A DNA stretch of 47,096 nt from CAYRTV01 sp046483285. GTDB lineage: Bacteria; Acidobacteriota; Aminicenantia; Aminicenantales; Aminicenantaceae. Under the pieces are notes generated by a model. It made no database searches and was not told the DNA's origin. It saw only the letters and a program-made list of their open reading frames with translations. Each line of letters opens with the position of its first letter. The first letter of the stretch is position 1. The stretch is taken from positions 1-47,096 of the forward strand of contig JAWODN010000010.1 of assembly GCA_046483285.1 (NCBI GenBank), written 5' to 3'. Shown here piece by piece: positions 1 through 9,061 of this stretch. Made by a program: the position numbers and the translations under genes.

Positions 1-137
1 AGGGTAAAAAAATTGCGATTAAAATAAAAATATGAAAATGAAAAACTTTCTATTTGAACTTTCAATAAAAATCATGTTAATTGCTGATAAAAAGGGATTG
101 CAAAAACATTGCAATTTTTTTATGAATAATTCAGGCT
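1..137 (-). repeat. Dispersed AT-rich inverted-repeat element, reverse copy, cut by the window start
   Basis: This stretch is nearly the reverse complement of 28171-28309. Reading the minus strand it starts with the family end AGCCTGAATTATTCAT, then runs A7TTGC, an AT-rich core of about 90 bases and ATCGCAATTTTTTTACCCT at the window edge. The GC-rich half expected next lies outside the window. It ends about 25 bases before the mdh start codon, so it forms most of the visible mdh upstream region. No ORF or transposase is present. Confidence 0.8.
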
Positions 138-162
138 ATCTAATATCAAAAGGAGGAGAAAA

Positions 163-1092
163 ATGAAAAAAAAGATTAGTGTTATAGGTGCCGGCCATGT
201 GGGAGAAGTGACGGCTTTTAAAGTCGCCGAAAAAGAATTGGCCGAACATGTGGTTTTGCTGGATGTAATCGAAGACATGCCCATCGGCAAAGGTCTTGAT
301 ATAAGGCAAGGCGGTCCTGTAAGTCAATATGACAGTAAAATATTCGGAACCAATTCCTATGAAGACACCGCTGATTCAGATATCGTTGTCATCACCGCCG
401 GCAAACCGCGTAAGCCCGGAATGAGCCGGGATGAACTTGTTGAAGCGAATTTTAATATCGTCAAGCCTGTCACTGAAGAGGTGGTTAAAAACTCCCCTAA
501 TGCGATAATCATCGTGGTTTCCAATCCGCTCGACGCCATGGCGTATACCTCTTATAAAGTCAGCGGATTTCCCAAGCAGCGCGTTTTCGGAATGGCTGGA
601 ATTCTTGACACCACCCGCTACCGCACCTTCCTTTCCATGGAAACCGGAATTTCCGTTGAAAGCATTCAAGCGCTGGTCCTGGGCGGCCATGGTGACACCA
701 TGGTTCCTATCGCCCGCTATACCACCGTTTCCGGAATTCCCATCACAAAATTCATTTCGGAAGACCGTCTGCAAGAAATCATCCAAAGAACCGCCAAAGG
801 CGGAGGGGAGATCGTCAAATACCTGAAAACCGGAAGCGCTTATTATGCCCCGGCCCTGGCGGTCACTGAAATGGTGGAATCCATTGTCCTGAATAAAAAC
901 AAAATCCTTCCCTGCGCCGCCTACCTTGAAGGCGAATACGGCATCAATGATCTCTATTTCGGAGTCCCTGTGAAATTAGGAGCCAATGGAATTGAAGAGG
1001 TGATAGAAATTGATTTAGCCGACGAAGAAAAAGATGCCATTAAAAAATCAGAAGCGGCCGTCCGGAATGTCATCGACCTTTTGAAGTTCTAA
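163..1092 (+). CDS. mdh: Malate dehydrogenase (LDH-like type)
   Basis: Cytosolic NAD-dependent oxidation of malate to oxaloacetate in the TCA cycle. The 309 residues match the family's usual length. The Rossmann loop GAGHVG is at residues 9-14, and D35 at the end of the second strand fits NAD preference. The segment RKPGMSRDEL carries the arginines that select malate over lactate, and GGHGD carries the catalytic histidine. A strong AGGAGG Shine-Dalgarno sequence lies a few bases before the ATG. The fumarase beta gene follows after one base, so the two are co-transcribed, and sucCD lie downstream beyond a terminator. Lactate dehydrogenase is the main alternative, made unlikely by the arginine-rich substrate loop. 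Confidence 0.95.
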   Translation: MKKKISVIGAGHVGEVTAFKVAEKELAEHVVLLDVIEDMPIGKGLDIRQGGPVSQYDSKIFGTNSYEDTADSDIVVITAGKPRKPGMSRDELVEANFNIVKPVTEEVVKNSPNAIIIVVSNPLDAMAYTSYKVSGFPKQRVFGMAGILDTTRYRTFLSMETGISVESIQALVLGGHGDTMVPIARYTTVSGIPITKFISEDRLQEIIQRTAKGGGEIVKYLKTGSAYYAPALAVTEMVESIVLNKNKILPCAAYLEGEYGINDLYFGVPVKLGANGIEEVIEIDLADEEKDAIKKSEAAVRNVIDLLKF

Positions 1093-1093
1093 A

Positions 1094-1645
1094 ATGGCGG
1101 AACATCATATTCAAACCCCGGTAACCGACGAAGTCATTGAAAATCTTCGCGCCGGCGATCAGCTTTTCATCACAGGTTATCTCTATACAGGAAGAGATTC
1201 CGCCCATAAGAAACTCATTGAACTTGTTGAAGAAGGCAAAGAGCTTCCCATAGAGCTGAAAGGCCAATTTATTTATTACGTTGGTCCCACTCCGGCCCGG
1301 CCCGGTAAAAGCATAGGATCGGCCGGGCCCACCACCAGCTACCGAATGGATTCGTTTGCTCCCACCCTTTATAAACTCGGATTGAAAGGAACCATCGGGA
1401 AAGGCTCCCGCAGTGAAGAAGTCAAGGAAGCCCTCAAAAAATACAAAGCCGTTTATGTGGCAGCCGTAGGAGGAGCAGGGGCCTTGATTTCACAGAGCAT
1501 CGAAGATGCTGAAGTGATTGCATACCCTGAGTTGGGTCCTGAAGCCATCCGGCGGGTTAAAGTCAAAGAGTTTCCCTGTATCGTCATCAATGATATGTAC
1601 GGCGGCGACCTTTATCAGGAAGGTAAAAAGGAATATCAGCGTTAA
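1094..1645 (+). CDS. Class I fumarate hydratase, beta (C-terminal) subunit
   Basis: Small subunit of the two-subunit, Fe-S class I fumarase/tartrate dehydratase family, which interconverts fumarate and malate. The 183-residue length is typical of the separate beta subunit. The segment GSAGPTTSYRMD near residues 76-87 is the family signature. The [4Fe-4S] cysteines sit on the alpha subunit, which is not in this window. The ATG comes one base after the mdh stop with no separate ribosome binding site, so translation is probably coupled to mdh. A strong hairpin terminator follows. Tartrate dehydratase beta cannot be excluded from sequence alone, but the position beside mdh and sucCD favours fumarase. 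Confidence 0.88.
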   Translation: MAEHHIQTPVTDEVIENLRAGDQLFITGYLYTGRDSAHKKLIELVEEGKELPIELKGQFIYYVGPTPARPGKSIGSAGPTTSYRMDSFAPTLYKLGLKGTIGKGSRSEEVKEALKKYKAVYVAAVGGAGALISQSIEDAEVIAYPELGPEAIRRVKVKEFPCIVINDMYGGDLYQEGKKEYQR

Positions 1646-1664
1646 ACGCCGCTTTTGTTTTATC

Positions 1665-1717
1665 CGGAAACCGGTAAAAACGGCACACCGTTTTCAACCG
1701 GTTTCCGATTCTTTTTT
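1665..1717 (+). terminator. Rho-independent terminator after mdh-fumarase beta
   Basis: The arms CGGAAACCGGT (1665-1675) and ACCGGTTTCCG (1697-1707) pair perfectly over 11 bp. Inside them AAAACGG and CCGTTTT extend the stem. A T-rich tail (1709-1717) follows at once. It starts about 20 bases after the fumarase stop, so it should end the mdh transcript and give sucCD its own expression. Confidence 0.85.
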
Positions 1718-1823
1718 AAACCGTCTTCACCGGCCGCCGCAGATGCAAATCGACCGTTACAGCCGTTTTTTACGGACGGCTCAGGTGGAGAAGCTGCGGG
1801 CGGGAGAACATTCCGTGCCTTAA

Positions 1824-1890
1824 TCCGGCAGATGCGGTGAGATCCGGCCCGCCCGAAGGATACCTTTTTTTATGAAGTGGTCAGGCTAAG
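1824..1890 (-). repeat. Core-deleted copy of the dispersed repeat
   Basis: On the minus strand this reads TTAGCCTGACCACTTCAT, A7, then directly the GC-rich half that begins CCTTCGGGCGGGCCGGATCTC. The roughly 90-base AT-rich core found in the copies at 11258, 26247 and 28171 is missing. It lies about 40 bases upstream of sucC. The remaining bases back to the terminator (1718-1823) show no gene. Confidence 0.65.
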
Positions 1891-1927
1891 GGAGAGGTCA
1901 GGTTAATTTTTTTCAAAAGGAAGAAAT

Positions 1928-3085
1928 ATGAAAATACATGAATTTCAAGCCAAGCAAATCCTCAGTAAATTCGGTGTCCGTATCCCTCGTGGAGAAGTCG
2001 CCGACACACCAGAAAAGGCCCGGAAAATCGCTGAAAAAATCGGACCTAAGGTGGTGGTCAAAGCTCAGATCCATGCGGGGGGACGGGGAAAAGGAGGCGG
2101 TGTCAAGCTGGCTCAAACCCCCGAAGAGGCCCAAAAATCAGCATCCGAGATCATCGGCATGACCCTGGTCACCCATCAGACCGGCCCCGAAGGAAAATTA
2201 GTAAAAAGAGTCCTGATTGAAGAAGCCCTGGATATTGCCAGGGAATTGTATATTGGCGTGGTGATCGACCGGGCCACCGAGTCTCCGGTCCTCATGGCCT
2301 CTTCTGAAGGAGGAGTCGAAATAGAAAAAGTCGCCGCAGAAACCCCGGAGCTTATTTTTAAAGAATATGTCAATCCCGCAACCGGATTTCTCGCTTTTCA
2401 GGGGAGGAAACTCGCCTTCAAACTCGGATTGAGCGGAAACACTCTCAAACAAGCCGTCCAGTTTTTCACGGGGCTTTATCGGGCCTTCCAATCCAGCGAT
2501 GCGTCATTGGCGGAGATCAATCCTCTTCTCATCACCGGGCAAGGGGATGTTTTGGCCTTGGATGCCAAAATGAATTTCGATGACAATGCTCTTAAGCGGC
2601 ATCCTGAAATCGCCGAAATGAGGGATTTAAGTGAAGAAGATCCGCTGGAAGTTGAAGCATCCAGCTATGACCTCAACTACATCAAGCTGGACGGAAATGT
2701 CGGCTGCATGGTCAACGGTGCCGGCCTGGCCATGGCCACCATGGATATCATTAAGCATCACGGCGGCAATCCGGCTAATTTTCTGGATGTCGGCGGCGGG
2801 GTGAATGAAGAGGCTGTGAAAAACGCTTTCCGGATTCTGGTCTCCGATAAAGAGGTCAAAGCCGCATTGGTCAATATTTTCGGCGGGATTGTTCGCTGTG
2901 ATATGGTTGCCAACGGTATCGTTAATGCCGCCCGGGATCTTAAACTCAATATCCCCATGGTGGTCCGCCTGGAAGGTACCAATGTGGAGCAAGGCAAAAA
3001 AATTCTTGAAAATTCCGGACTGGATTTTCAACCCGCTTCCAGCATGAAAGAGGCGGCTGAAAAAGTCGTACCCCTCGCTAAATAA
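1928..3085 (+). CDS. sucC: Succinyl-CoA synthetase, beta subunit
   Basis: Beta subunit of succinate-CoA ligase, which couples succinyl-CoA cleavage to ATP or GTP formation. The 385 residues match full-length SucC. The N-terminal half is an ATP-grasp domain, with the nucleotide-binding segment GGRGKGGGV near residues 51-59. The C-terminal half is the CoA-ligase-like domain, with VNGAGLAMATMD and the conserved NIFGGIVRCD segment. An AAGGAAG ribosome binding site precedes the ATG. sucD follows after 17 bases, so the two form the usual heterodimer operon. No 2-oxoglutarate dehydrogenase or ferredoxin oxidoreductase gene is adjacent. Confidence 0.96.
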   Translation: MKIHEFQAKQILSKFGVRIPRGEVADTPEKARKIAEKIGPKVVVKAQIHAGGRGKGGGVKLAQTPEEAQKSASEIIGMTLVTHQTGPEGKLVKRVLIEEALDIARELYIGVVIDRATESPVLMASSEGGVEIEKVAAETPELIFKEYVNPATGFLAFQGRKLAFKLGLSGNTLKQAVQFFTGLYRAFQSSDASLAEINPLLITGQGDVLALDAKMNFDDNALKRHPEIAEMRDLSEEDPLEVEASSYDLNYIKLDGNVGCMVNGAGLAMATMDIIKHHGGNPANFLDVGGGVNEEAVKNAFRILVSDKEVKAALVNIFGGIVRCDMVANGIVNAARDLKLNIPMVVRLEGTNVEQGKKILENSGLDFQPASSMKEAAEKVVPLAK

Positions 3086-3102
3086 ATGATAAGGAGTCAA
3101 AA

Positions 3103-3975
3103 ATGAGCATATTGATAGATGAAAAAACCAAAGTGGTTGTTCAAGGTATAACCGGTTCTGAGGGGACCTTTCACGCTCAAAAGATGCAGGAATACGGAAC
3201 TAAAGTGGTGGCCGGTGTCACCCCGGGAAAAGGAGGGCAGACTCACCTGAATGTTCCGGTGCACAACACGGTTGAAGACGCGGTGACACAGGAAGGGGCG
3301 AATGTCTCCGTCATCTTTGTTCCGCCTTTCTTCGCCGCTGACGCCATAATGGAATCCGCTGATGCCGGGGTTGACCTGGTGGTTTGTATCACGGAAGGAA
3401 TTCCCACTTTCGATATGATCAAGGTCAAGCAATTTCTCAAGAATAAAAAAACACACTTGATCGGTCCCAATACCCCCGGAATCATTTCCCCGGGGAAGTG
3501 TAAAATCGGGATCATGCCCGGACACATTCACAGCCCGGGAACCATCGGAATTATCTCACGTTCCGGAACCTTGACCTATGAAGCCGTTCAGCAGGTTTCT
3601 GATGCCGGATTCGGTCAATCCACCGCCATCGGGATCGGCGGCGACCCTATCGTTGGATTGAAGTTCATCGACTTGCTGAATATGTTTAAAGAGGATAAGG
3701 ATACGGAAGCGGTTATCCTCATTGGGGAAATCGGCGGAAGTGCGGAAGAAGAAGCCGCTGAATACATCAAGAAAGATTTCCCCAAACCGGTGGTCAGCTT
3801 TATCGCCGGACAAACCGCTCCTCCCGGCAGGAGAATGGGCCATGCGGGAGCCATCATCGCCGGAGGAAAAGGGACGGCTGAAGATAAAATGAAAGCTTTG
3901 AACTCCGCCGGCGTCCTGGTTGCCGAATCCCCTGCCGAAATGGGCGCAAAAGTCAGAGAAGCTCTTTCCCGCTGA
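3103..3975 (+). CDS. sucD: Succinyl-CoA synthetase, alpha subunit
   Basis: Alpha subunit of the succinate-CoA ligase, carrying the CoA-binding domain and the phosphohistidine. The 290-residue length is normal. The N-terminal domain has the conserved QGITGSEGTFH segment. H247 in RRMGHAGAI corresponds to the histidine that is phosphorylated during catalysis. An AAGGAG site precedes the ATG. It is the last gene of the block and converges on the M14 peptidase gene, with only 17 bases between their stop codons and no obvious hairpin terminator. Confidence 0.96.
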   Translation: MSILIDEKTKVVVQGITGSEGTFHAQKMQEYGTKVVAGVTPGKGGQTHLNVPVHNTVEDAVTQEGANVSVIFVPPFFAADAIMESADAGVDLVVCITEGIPTFDMIKVKQFLKNKKTHLIGPNTPGIISPGKCKIGIMPGHIHSPGTIGIISRSGTLTYEAVQQVSDAGFGQSTAIGIGGDPIVGLKFIDLLNMFKEDKDTEAVILIGEIGGSAEEEAAEYIKKDFPKPVVSFIAGQTAPPGRRMGHAGAIIAGGKGTAEDKMKALNSAGVLVAESPAEMGAKVREALSR

Positions 3976-3992
3976 TACTGATAATCATTGAT

Positions 3993-5690
3993 TCATTTCC
4001 AGGCTTTATAGGGGATTAACGGCGGGTCACCCGCTGCAACAACCCGGTAAAAGGGATAAATATCTCCTTTTTGGGGAACCAGCTTGTATTTCCAATAGCG
4101 AATCAGCCCGTATTGGGACTGGGGTTCCAGAAGACTGGGAATCAAATGGGCGGCCGGCTGGTCACAAGATATGTAAAAGTCTCCTCTGCGGACGACCTTT
4201 TGAATTGATTTTTTTTCAACATCCATTTTTTCCGGCGCCAAATAGTCGTATTCAGCCGGAATCACATCCTTGACCTGATAGGCTTCCACTTCCATATTCA
4301 AATCCTGTTTCAAAAAATCGACTTTGATGCCGTGCTTAACCAGGGTGTCAATAACATCCAGATGGCGGGCCGGAACAATATAGGCGACAGGGCGAACAAC
4401 GCTCAAAGTCGGCACCACCCGCGGGAACCAATTTTCCACCACCTCTTCCACCACTTTGTACTCGGAAGGATGAGGATACGGCCGGAGATCCGTTATGGCT
4501 ACGGGGTCGCCCGCTTTCTTGTCTTTTGTTAAAATTCCTCTTATCGGGGATTCCGCCCGCTCGTACTTCTCAATGGTCAAGGTTGGCTCATCTTCATCAC
4601 GCTCGTATTTCATTCTCAGATGGACCAAATCTTGCGGAGTGTATGATCCGGCTTTTTCCAGGAGCTGTTCTCTCAGTCCCCTTATGGAGGACATAATATC
4701 CTGACCATACTCGGCGACGGTTTCGGTTAAATACCGTATTCCAAAGTATTGATACCGGGTTCTTTCCGGCAGGGTCTCCAGGTCATGCCGGGAGGCGCCT
4801 TCCTGGATGAAAGAAAACGTTTCATAGATACCGGGACTGTTGCGGCCGTCGTTTAAATCCGTGGTGCTGTAGCGTTTCATCGTCTCACGGCGGTTCCTGT
4901 CTTCTTCGGAATAATCGACGCCCGCCGAAGAATCAATCCCCATTCTCTGGGTGATGAGATACTCATGAAAAGTGATATCTTTTTCCCTGAGCTTTTTTTC
5001 GATTTCCGCCAACATGACCTTGCGCGAAAAGTCCTGTATCGCCGGGTGAATATTGACATTTGATACACAGCCGACGGACACTTGATAGTAGTCATCTCCT
5101 TTTTCATGCACGTCCAGGGTGGCTTCCGGCATCCACTCGCGGAAAATCCGGTTGATGATCTCAGACTCAGGTGATTCCAGCTTCACCTGGTCGCGGTTTA
5201 AGTCCAGATTCTGCTCATTCCTTCTCAAATTAAACCGGGTTCCGTAAGGATTCGCCATTGGAAGCACCAAGACATTTATTTCTTGGAGCAGAGGCGTCAG
5301 TTCACCTGCGCTCAAATCACGGATCAGCAGAAGCGCCGCCTCTTTGGCGGATTGCTCATTGCCGTGTTTGGCCGCCGCTATATACAAAGTCGGTTTATCC
5401 CGGTTTAAATCTTCCGGGCGGGATATTCCCTCTTCGGTGATAATGCAGAGATAAATATCCTTGGCCCCATATTCTTCAGTCGGGAGGGACCGGCCTGCGG
5501 TTTTGGTCTTTAAATGACTGGATAAATTCTCCAGCCTGCTGAGAAACTTGCTTGCGGCTTCATGTTGAGTGTATTCGACATAATTCACCTCTTCACCTGG
5601 AGTTTTCATGACCTCTTCCGCGGGTGAAAAGCGGACGAGGACGGTGAATCCCAAACAAAAATACGCCATGATTATAAGACTTTTACGCAT
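3993..5690 (-). CDS. Exported M14-family zinc carboxypeptidase
   Basis: Probable secreted or periplasmic metallopeptidase that removes C-terminal residues from peptides. It starts with a signal peptide (two basic residues, then a hydrophobic run to about residue 20). The zinc site is visible as HGNE (H110, E113) and DVHEK (H196), counted from a GTG at 5693, and NLDLNRD carries the carboxylate-binding arginine typical of M14. I prefer the ATG at 5690 over the GTG just before it, because GGAGG lies four bases before the ATG but is almost touching the GTG. The C-terminal 200 residues are not recognised and may be a substrate-positioning domain. The substrate is unknown. Confidence 0.82.
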   Translation of the reverse strand: MRKSLIIMAYFCLGFTVLVRFSPAEEVMKTPGEEVNYVEYTQHEAASKFLSRLENLSSHLKTKTAGRSLPTEEYGAKDIYLCIITEEGISRPEDLNRDKPTLYIAAAKHGNEQSAKEAALLLIRDLSAGELTPLLQEINVLVLPMANPYGTRFNLRRNEQNLDLNRDQVKLESPESEIINRIFREWMPEATLDVHEKGDDYYQVSVGCVSNVNIHPAIQDFSRKVMLAEIEKKLREKDITFHEYLITQRMGIDSSAGVDYSEEDRNRRETMKRYSTTDLNDGRNSPGIYETFSFIQEGASRHDLETLPERTRYQYFGIRYLTETVAEYGQDIMSSIRGLREQLLEKAGSYTPQDLVHLRMKYERDEDEPTLTIEKYERAESPIRGILTKDKKAGDPVAITDLRPYPHPSEYKVVEEVVENWFPRVVPTLSVVRPVAYIVPARHLDVIDTLVKHGIKVDFLKQDLNMEVEAYQVKDVIPAEYDYLAPEKMDVEKKSIQKVVRRGDFYISCDQPAAHLIPSLLEPQSQYGLIRYWKYKLVPQKGDIYPFYRVVAAGDPPLIPYKAWK

Positions 5691-5702
5691 CACTCCTCCT
5701 TT

Positions 5703-6100
5703 CCTGACCTATTACTTAGCCTGACCTATACCTTAGAAAATGACAGCTCCGCTATCGTCCTGAGGCCTGCGATGCAGGCCGTGAGGATCTTATTCGGCTT
5801 CGCCTGATGAGCCGGTTCTGACTCATTAGCCGAGGCAGTCTAAGATTCCCGTCGCTTCGCTCCCCGGGACGACATGCCGCTTTGTCATTGCGAGGCTTGC
5901 GCCAGCAAGCCGTGGCAATCCCTTCCTGCCTCGTGAAAGCGGAACCCACCGCCCATACGAGGCAGTCAGGGATTCCGAGGCACGGCGTGCCCCGGAATGA
6001 CAGACTCAAAAGTGCTCCGCTCCGGGAATGACCTTGGGATCATTTTCATGGTTCGTGGTGTATTATACACATGATGAATTCATAAAAAAAATGGCGATGG
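5703..6100. repeat. Mosaic of dispersed repeat modules between the M14 and DUF4405 genes
   Basis: There is no gene in this gap of more than 400 bases. It starts with two tandem copies of the family end (CCTGACCTATTACTTAGCCTGACCTAT, split at TTAG). A 91-base module follows at 5736-5826, about 95% identical to 18132-18222 and containing the hairpin GGCCTGC-GAT-GCAGGCC. Next comes a block at about 5886-6030 of the TGTCATTGCGAGG...GGCAATCCC type seen between genes in many bacteria. Near 6076-6100 the end of the AT-rich element appears again (AATTCATA, A7, TGGCGAT) but stops there. An apparent 85-codon frame here is only read-through of repeats. Confidence 0.7.
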
Positions 6101-6124
6101 TTTTGCCAGGCAGATATCCCTGCT

Positions 6125-6748
6125 TTACTCATTTTTATTCACGCATTCGGTTATGATTTCATGGATTTCTATAGGCGCCAGGCCGTATTTTTTTGTCAAT
6201 TCTGCAATCAAAATTTCACTGTCGCCGACATAATACCCCGCTGTTTCCATTTTATCCAAGGCTGAGTGGAGATCGATACCGGATTCCTTTGAAAATTCAG
6301 CAAAAGTCATTCGTTCTGAGTGGGAAGCAATGGGAGTGCTTTCCCCTCCGGACCAGGATTTTTTTATGCTTTCTCCCAGATCAATAACGGCCTGAAATGG
6401 CGCCCAATTCAAAACGGTTCCTGCTGTCAACACCGAACACAGTATCAGCGAAGCCAGCAATTCCTTGCGGATTTTTATCCCAGCCTGGACTTTTCTTTTG
6501 ATGTAAAAACATATGGGCTTCCAGTTATTGATAATATGAATGACGGCGAAAATCAAAAACACATATCCGAAGATAATGTGGAGCTCCACCCAGCCTGAGT
6601 GATCCAATCCCAGTAATTCCCAATTGGTCCAGCGTGATATTCTTCCCGCAGGAATGATATACAAAACCACTCCGGTAACAGATTCGATTATAAAAGACCA
6701 GAAAACAGTGAGAGAAATAAAGCCCCTCCCGGAAAAATTAATTTTCAT
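6125..6748 (-). CDS. DUF4405 (cytochrome b-like) membrane protein
   Basis: Integral membrane protein of 207 residues. The first 130 residues match the DUF4405 pattern: a helix around 8-30, a loop WTNWELLGLDHSGW, then two helices with histidines in VELHIIFGY and FAVIHIINNWKP, and a further helix near 97-115. Paired helix histidines in this superfamily often bind haem b, so an electron-transfer role is plausible but not shown. A soluble tail from about residue 146 (TFAEFSKESGIDL onwards) resembles the small helical domain often found on DUF4405 proteins. AGGAAG lies nine bases before the ATG. Neighbours give no clear partner. Confidence 0.75.
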   Translation of the reverse strand: MKINFSGRGFISLTVFWSFIIESVTGVVLYIIPAGRISRWTNWELLGLDHSGWVELHIIFGYVFLIFAVIHIINNWKPICFYIKRKVQAGIKIRKELLASLILCSVLTAGTVLNWAPFQAVIDLGESIKKSWSGGESTPIASHSERMTFAEFSKESGIDLHSALDKMETAGYYVGDSEILIAELTKKYGLAPIEIHEIITECVNKNE

Positions 6749-6844
6749 GGCTATTGCTTCCTCAATCGGGCAAGCCGTCCTTTATTCCGCACCTGCGGCA
6801 CTATCTCAGAAGTGAAAAAAGCATAAATTCAGAATAAAGCGGTT

Positions 6845-8929
6845 TTATTCCTCTTCGCTTTGCCGGATACGCCCTTCTTTTACGGAGTCTTCTATGATTT
6901 TTTTCTGAAGAGGAACCGGAACATCTTCATAATGAGACATTTCCATCACAAAGGATCCTCTCCCCCCCGTTATGGAAGTCAAGGTCGGCTCAAAATCCAG
7001 AAGTTCGGCCATGGGAACTTGGGCTTTAATAATCCGCAGGTTGCCTTTTTGCTCCATGCCCTGCACTTTTCCGCGCCTTCCGTTCAAGTTGCCCATTATG
7101 TCCCCCATGTCATTTTCAGGCGTATAGACTTCAATATTCATAATAGGTTCCATAATGGTGGGCTTAGCGGCTTTTATTCCCTTTTTGAACGCCATTGAGG
7201 CGGCGATTTTAAAAGCGATATCCGAAGAATCCACGTCATGATAAGAACCGTCATATAAAACCGCTTTGAAATCAACAGTGGGATAACCGGCGATCACGCC
7301 TTTGTTCCGAGCCTCTTGGATCCCTTTTTCAACCGAAGGAATATAATTCTTGGGAATAGCCCCTCCGAATATTTTATTTTCAAATTCAAAATTCGCTCCC
7401 CGGGGAAGAGGCTCGAATTTAATGTGGACATCTCCGTATTGACCGCGTCCCCCGGTCTGCTTTTTATACCGGCCCTGCACATCCGAATGTCCTTTGATGG
7501 TTTCTTTATATGAAATTTTGGGAGGCTTTAAATCCACATCCACATTGAATCGTTTTTTCAACCGGTTTGTCACCACCTCCACATGAAGCTGGCCGTTTCC
7601 TGAGATGATCAATTCCTTGGTGTCTTTATCGCGCTGGATCACAGCCGTAGGGTCTTCATCCCGGATGCGATGAACCGCTTGTGAGATTCTATCTTCATCC
7701 GCCCTTGTTTTCGGTTCAATGGCAAAGGAAATGGAAGGTTCCGGAAACTGAATGGAGGGAAAAGTCACCAGCCTGCCGGCGTCACAAAGAGTATCCCCGG
7801 TTGAGGTTTCTTTCAACTTTGCCGTTGCGACAATATCTCCGGCGATTGCCTGATCTATGCTTGTCTGTTCCTTTCCCTGAAGGACATAAAGTCCTCCTAA
7901 TTTTTCCGTGATGTCCTTTCTGGTGTTTTTGACAGAGGCTTCGGCATTGATTTTTCCTGAAAAAATCCTCATAAGGGATATCCGGCCGGTGTAAGGATCG
8001 GAAATTGTTTTGAATACCAATGCCGAAAAAGGGTCGTCCGGAGACAGCTTGATATCTCCGTCTTCACCGGGAACCGATCCTCTTTGGACCGGATTCGGCA
8101 AAACATTCAACACTCCGTCTAAAATCTGCTGCGCCCCGATATTCTTTTCAGCAGAAACAGCGAAAACAGGAAACAATTGCCGGTTTAAAACACTTTTTTT
8201 AAAACCTTTTATCATTTCTTCTGAGGACAATTCTCCATTTTCAAAATATTTCTCCATAAGGGCTTCATCATTTTCAGCAATCATTTCAGTTAATTCTTCA
8301 ATTTTTTCCTGGGCGTTATCTTTCATTTCGCCGGGGATTTCCCCTTCTTTGAATTTCCCGCTTCCATCCTTTTCATAGATGTAAGCTTTTTTATTAATGA
8401 GATCGACCACACCCTGGAAATTGTCTTCCCTGCCGATGGGGATTTGAACCGGAACCGCTTCCCGGCCGAAAAAATCCTGTATTCCCGCAACGGCCTGCTC
8501 AAAACCTGTGTTTTCCCTGTCGATTTTATTTACGGCAAAAACCAAGGGAAGATTCAATTCTTCCAGCATGCTCCAGCTTTTTTCCGTTCCCACTTCCACT
8601 CCTGAAGCCGCACTGACCATAAGAATCCCCGCGTCAACCGCCCTGAGCCCGGCTCTGGCATCCCATAAAAAGTTGGTGTATCCCGGAGAATCCACTATGT
8701 TGATTTTATGGTCTTTCCAATCGATGTGGCAGACGGCCGAGTTGATGGAAATTTTTCTTTCGGTTTCATCCGGATCATAATCCGTAACGGTATTTCCTTT
8801 GTCAACACTGGTCAGCCTGTTGGTGACTCCGGCATCGAATAAAAAAGCCGCTGTTAAAGTCGTTTTCCCGCAAGATCCGTGTCCCAACAATGAGATGTTT
8901 CTGATCTTTTCCACTGAATATTGTTTCAT
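6845..8929 (-). CDS. EF-G-like translational GTPase (FusA2-type paralogue)
   Basis: A full five-domain EF-G-like protein of 694 residues. The GTPase domain has GHGSCGKT (16-23), DSPGY (80-84) and NKID (134-137). The segment SAEKNIGAQQILDGVLN is typical of the EF-G-like paralogue group rather than the main FusA. The G3 motif ends in tyrosine where canonical EF-G has histidine, the residue that activates the attacking water. Homologues with DxPGY in mycobacteria are reported to bind GTP without ribosome-stimulated hydrolysis, so a regulatory or stress role rather than bulk translocation is likely. GGAGG lies 10 bases before the ATG. It is not next to rpsL, rpsG or tuf, which agrees with a secondary EF-G. 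Confidence 0.88.
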   Translation of the reverse strand: MKQYSVEKIRNISLLGHGSCGKTTLTAAFLFDAGVTNRLTSVDKGNTVTDYDPDETERKISINSAVCHIDWKDHKINIVDSPGYTNFLWDARAGLRAVDAGILMVSAASGVEVGTEKSWSMLEELNLPLVFAVNKIDRENTGFEQAVAGIQDFFGREAVPVQIPIGREDNFQGVVDLINKKAYIYEKDGSGKFKEGEIPGEMKDNAQEKIEELTEMIAENDEALMEKYFENGELSSEEMIKGFKKSVLNRQLFPVFAVSAEKNIGAQQILDGVLNVLPNPVQRGSVPGEDGDIKLSPDDPFSALVFKTISDPYTGRISLMRIFSGKINAEASVKNTRKDITEKLGGLYVLQGKEQTSIDQAIAGDIVATAKLKETSTGDTLCDAGRLVTFPSIQFPEPSISFAIEPKTRADEDRISQAVHRIRDEDPTAVIQRDKDTKELIISGNGQLHVEVVTNRLKKRFNVDVDLKPPKISYKETIKGHSDVQGRYKKQTGGRGQYGDVHIKFEPLPRGANFEFENKIFGGAIPKNYIPSVEKGIQEARNKGVIAGYPTVDFKAVLYDGSYHDVDSSDIAFKIAASMAFKKGIKAAKPTIMEPIMNIEVYTPENDMGDIMGNLNGRRGKVQGMEQKGNLRIIKAQVPMAELLDFEPTLTSITGGRGSFVMEMSHYEDVPVPLQKKIIEDSVKEGRIRQSEEE

Positions 8930-9061
8930 GTCTTAATGACCTCCATTCGATAAGAATATTCAGACCGTGGTCCTCTTTTCATGGCATAAAGGCTATAATG
9001 ATACACCAATTGATCCCAAAGACTCAACCTGGCCTATATCTTAGCCCGAACCCGCCGGTTA

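Noticed and set aside
5752..6009. 85-codon minus-strand frame between the M14 and DUF4405 genes
   Set aside because: It consists only of repeat modules that recur elsewhere in the window out of any coding context.
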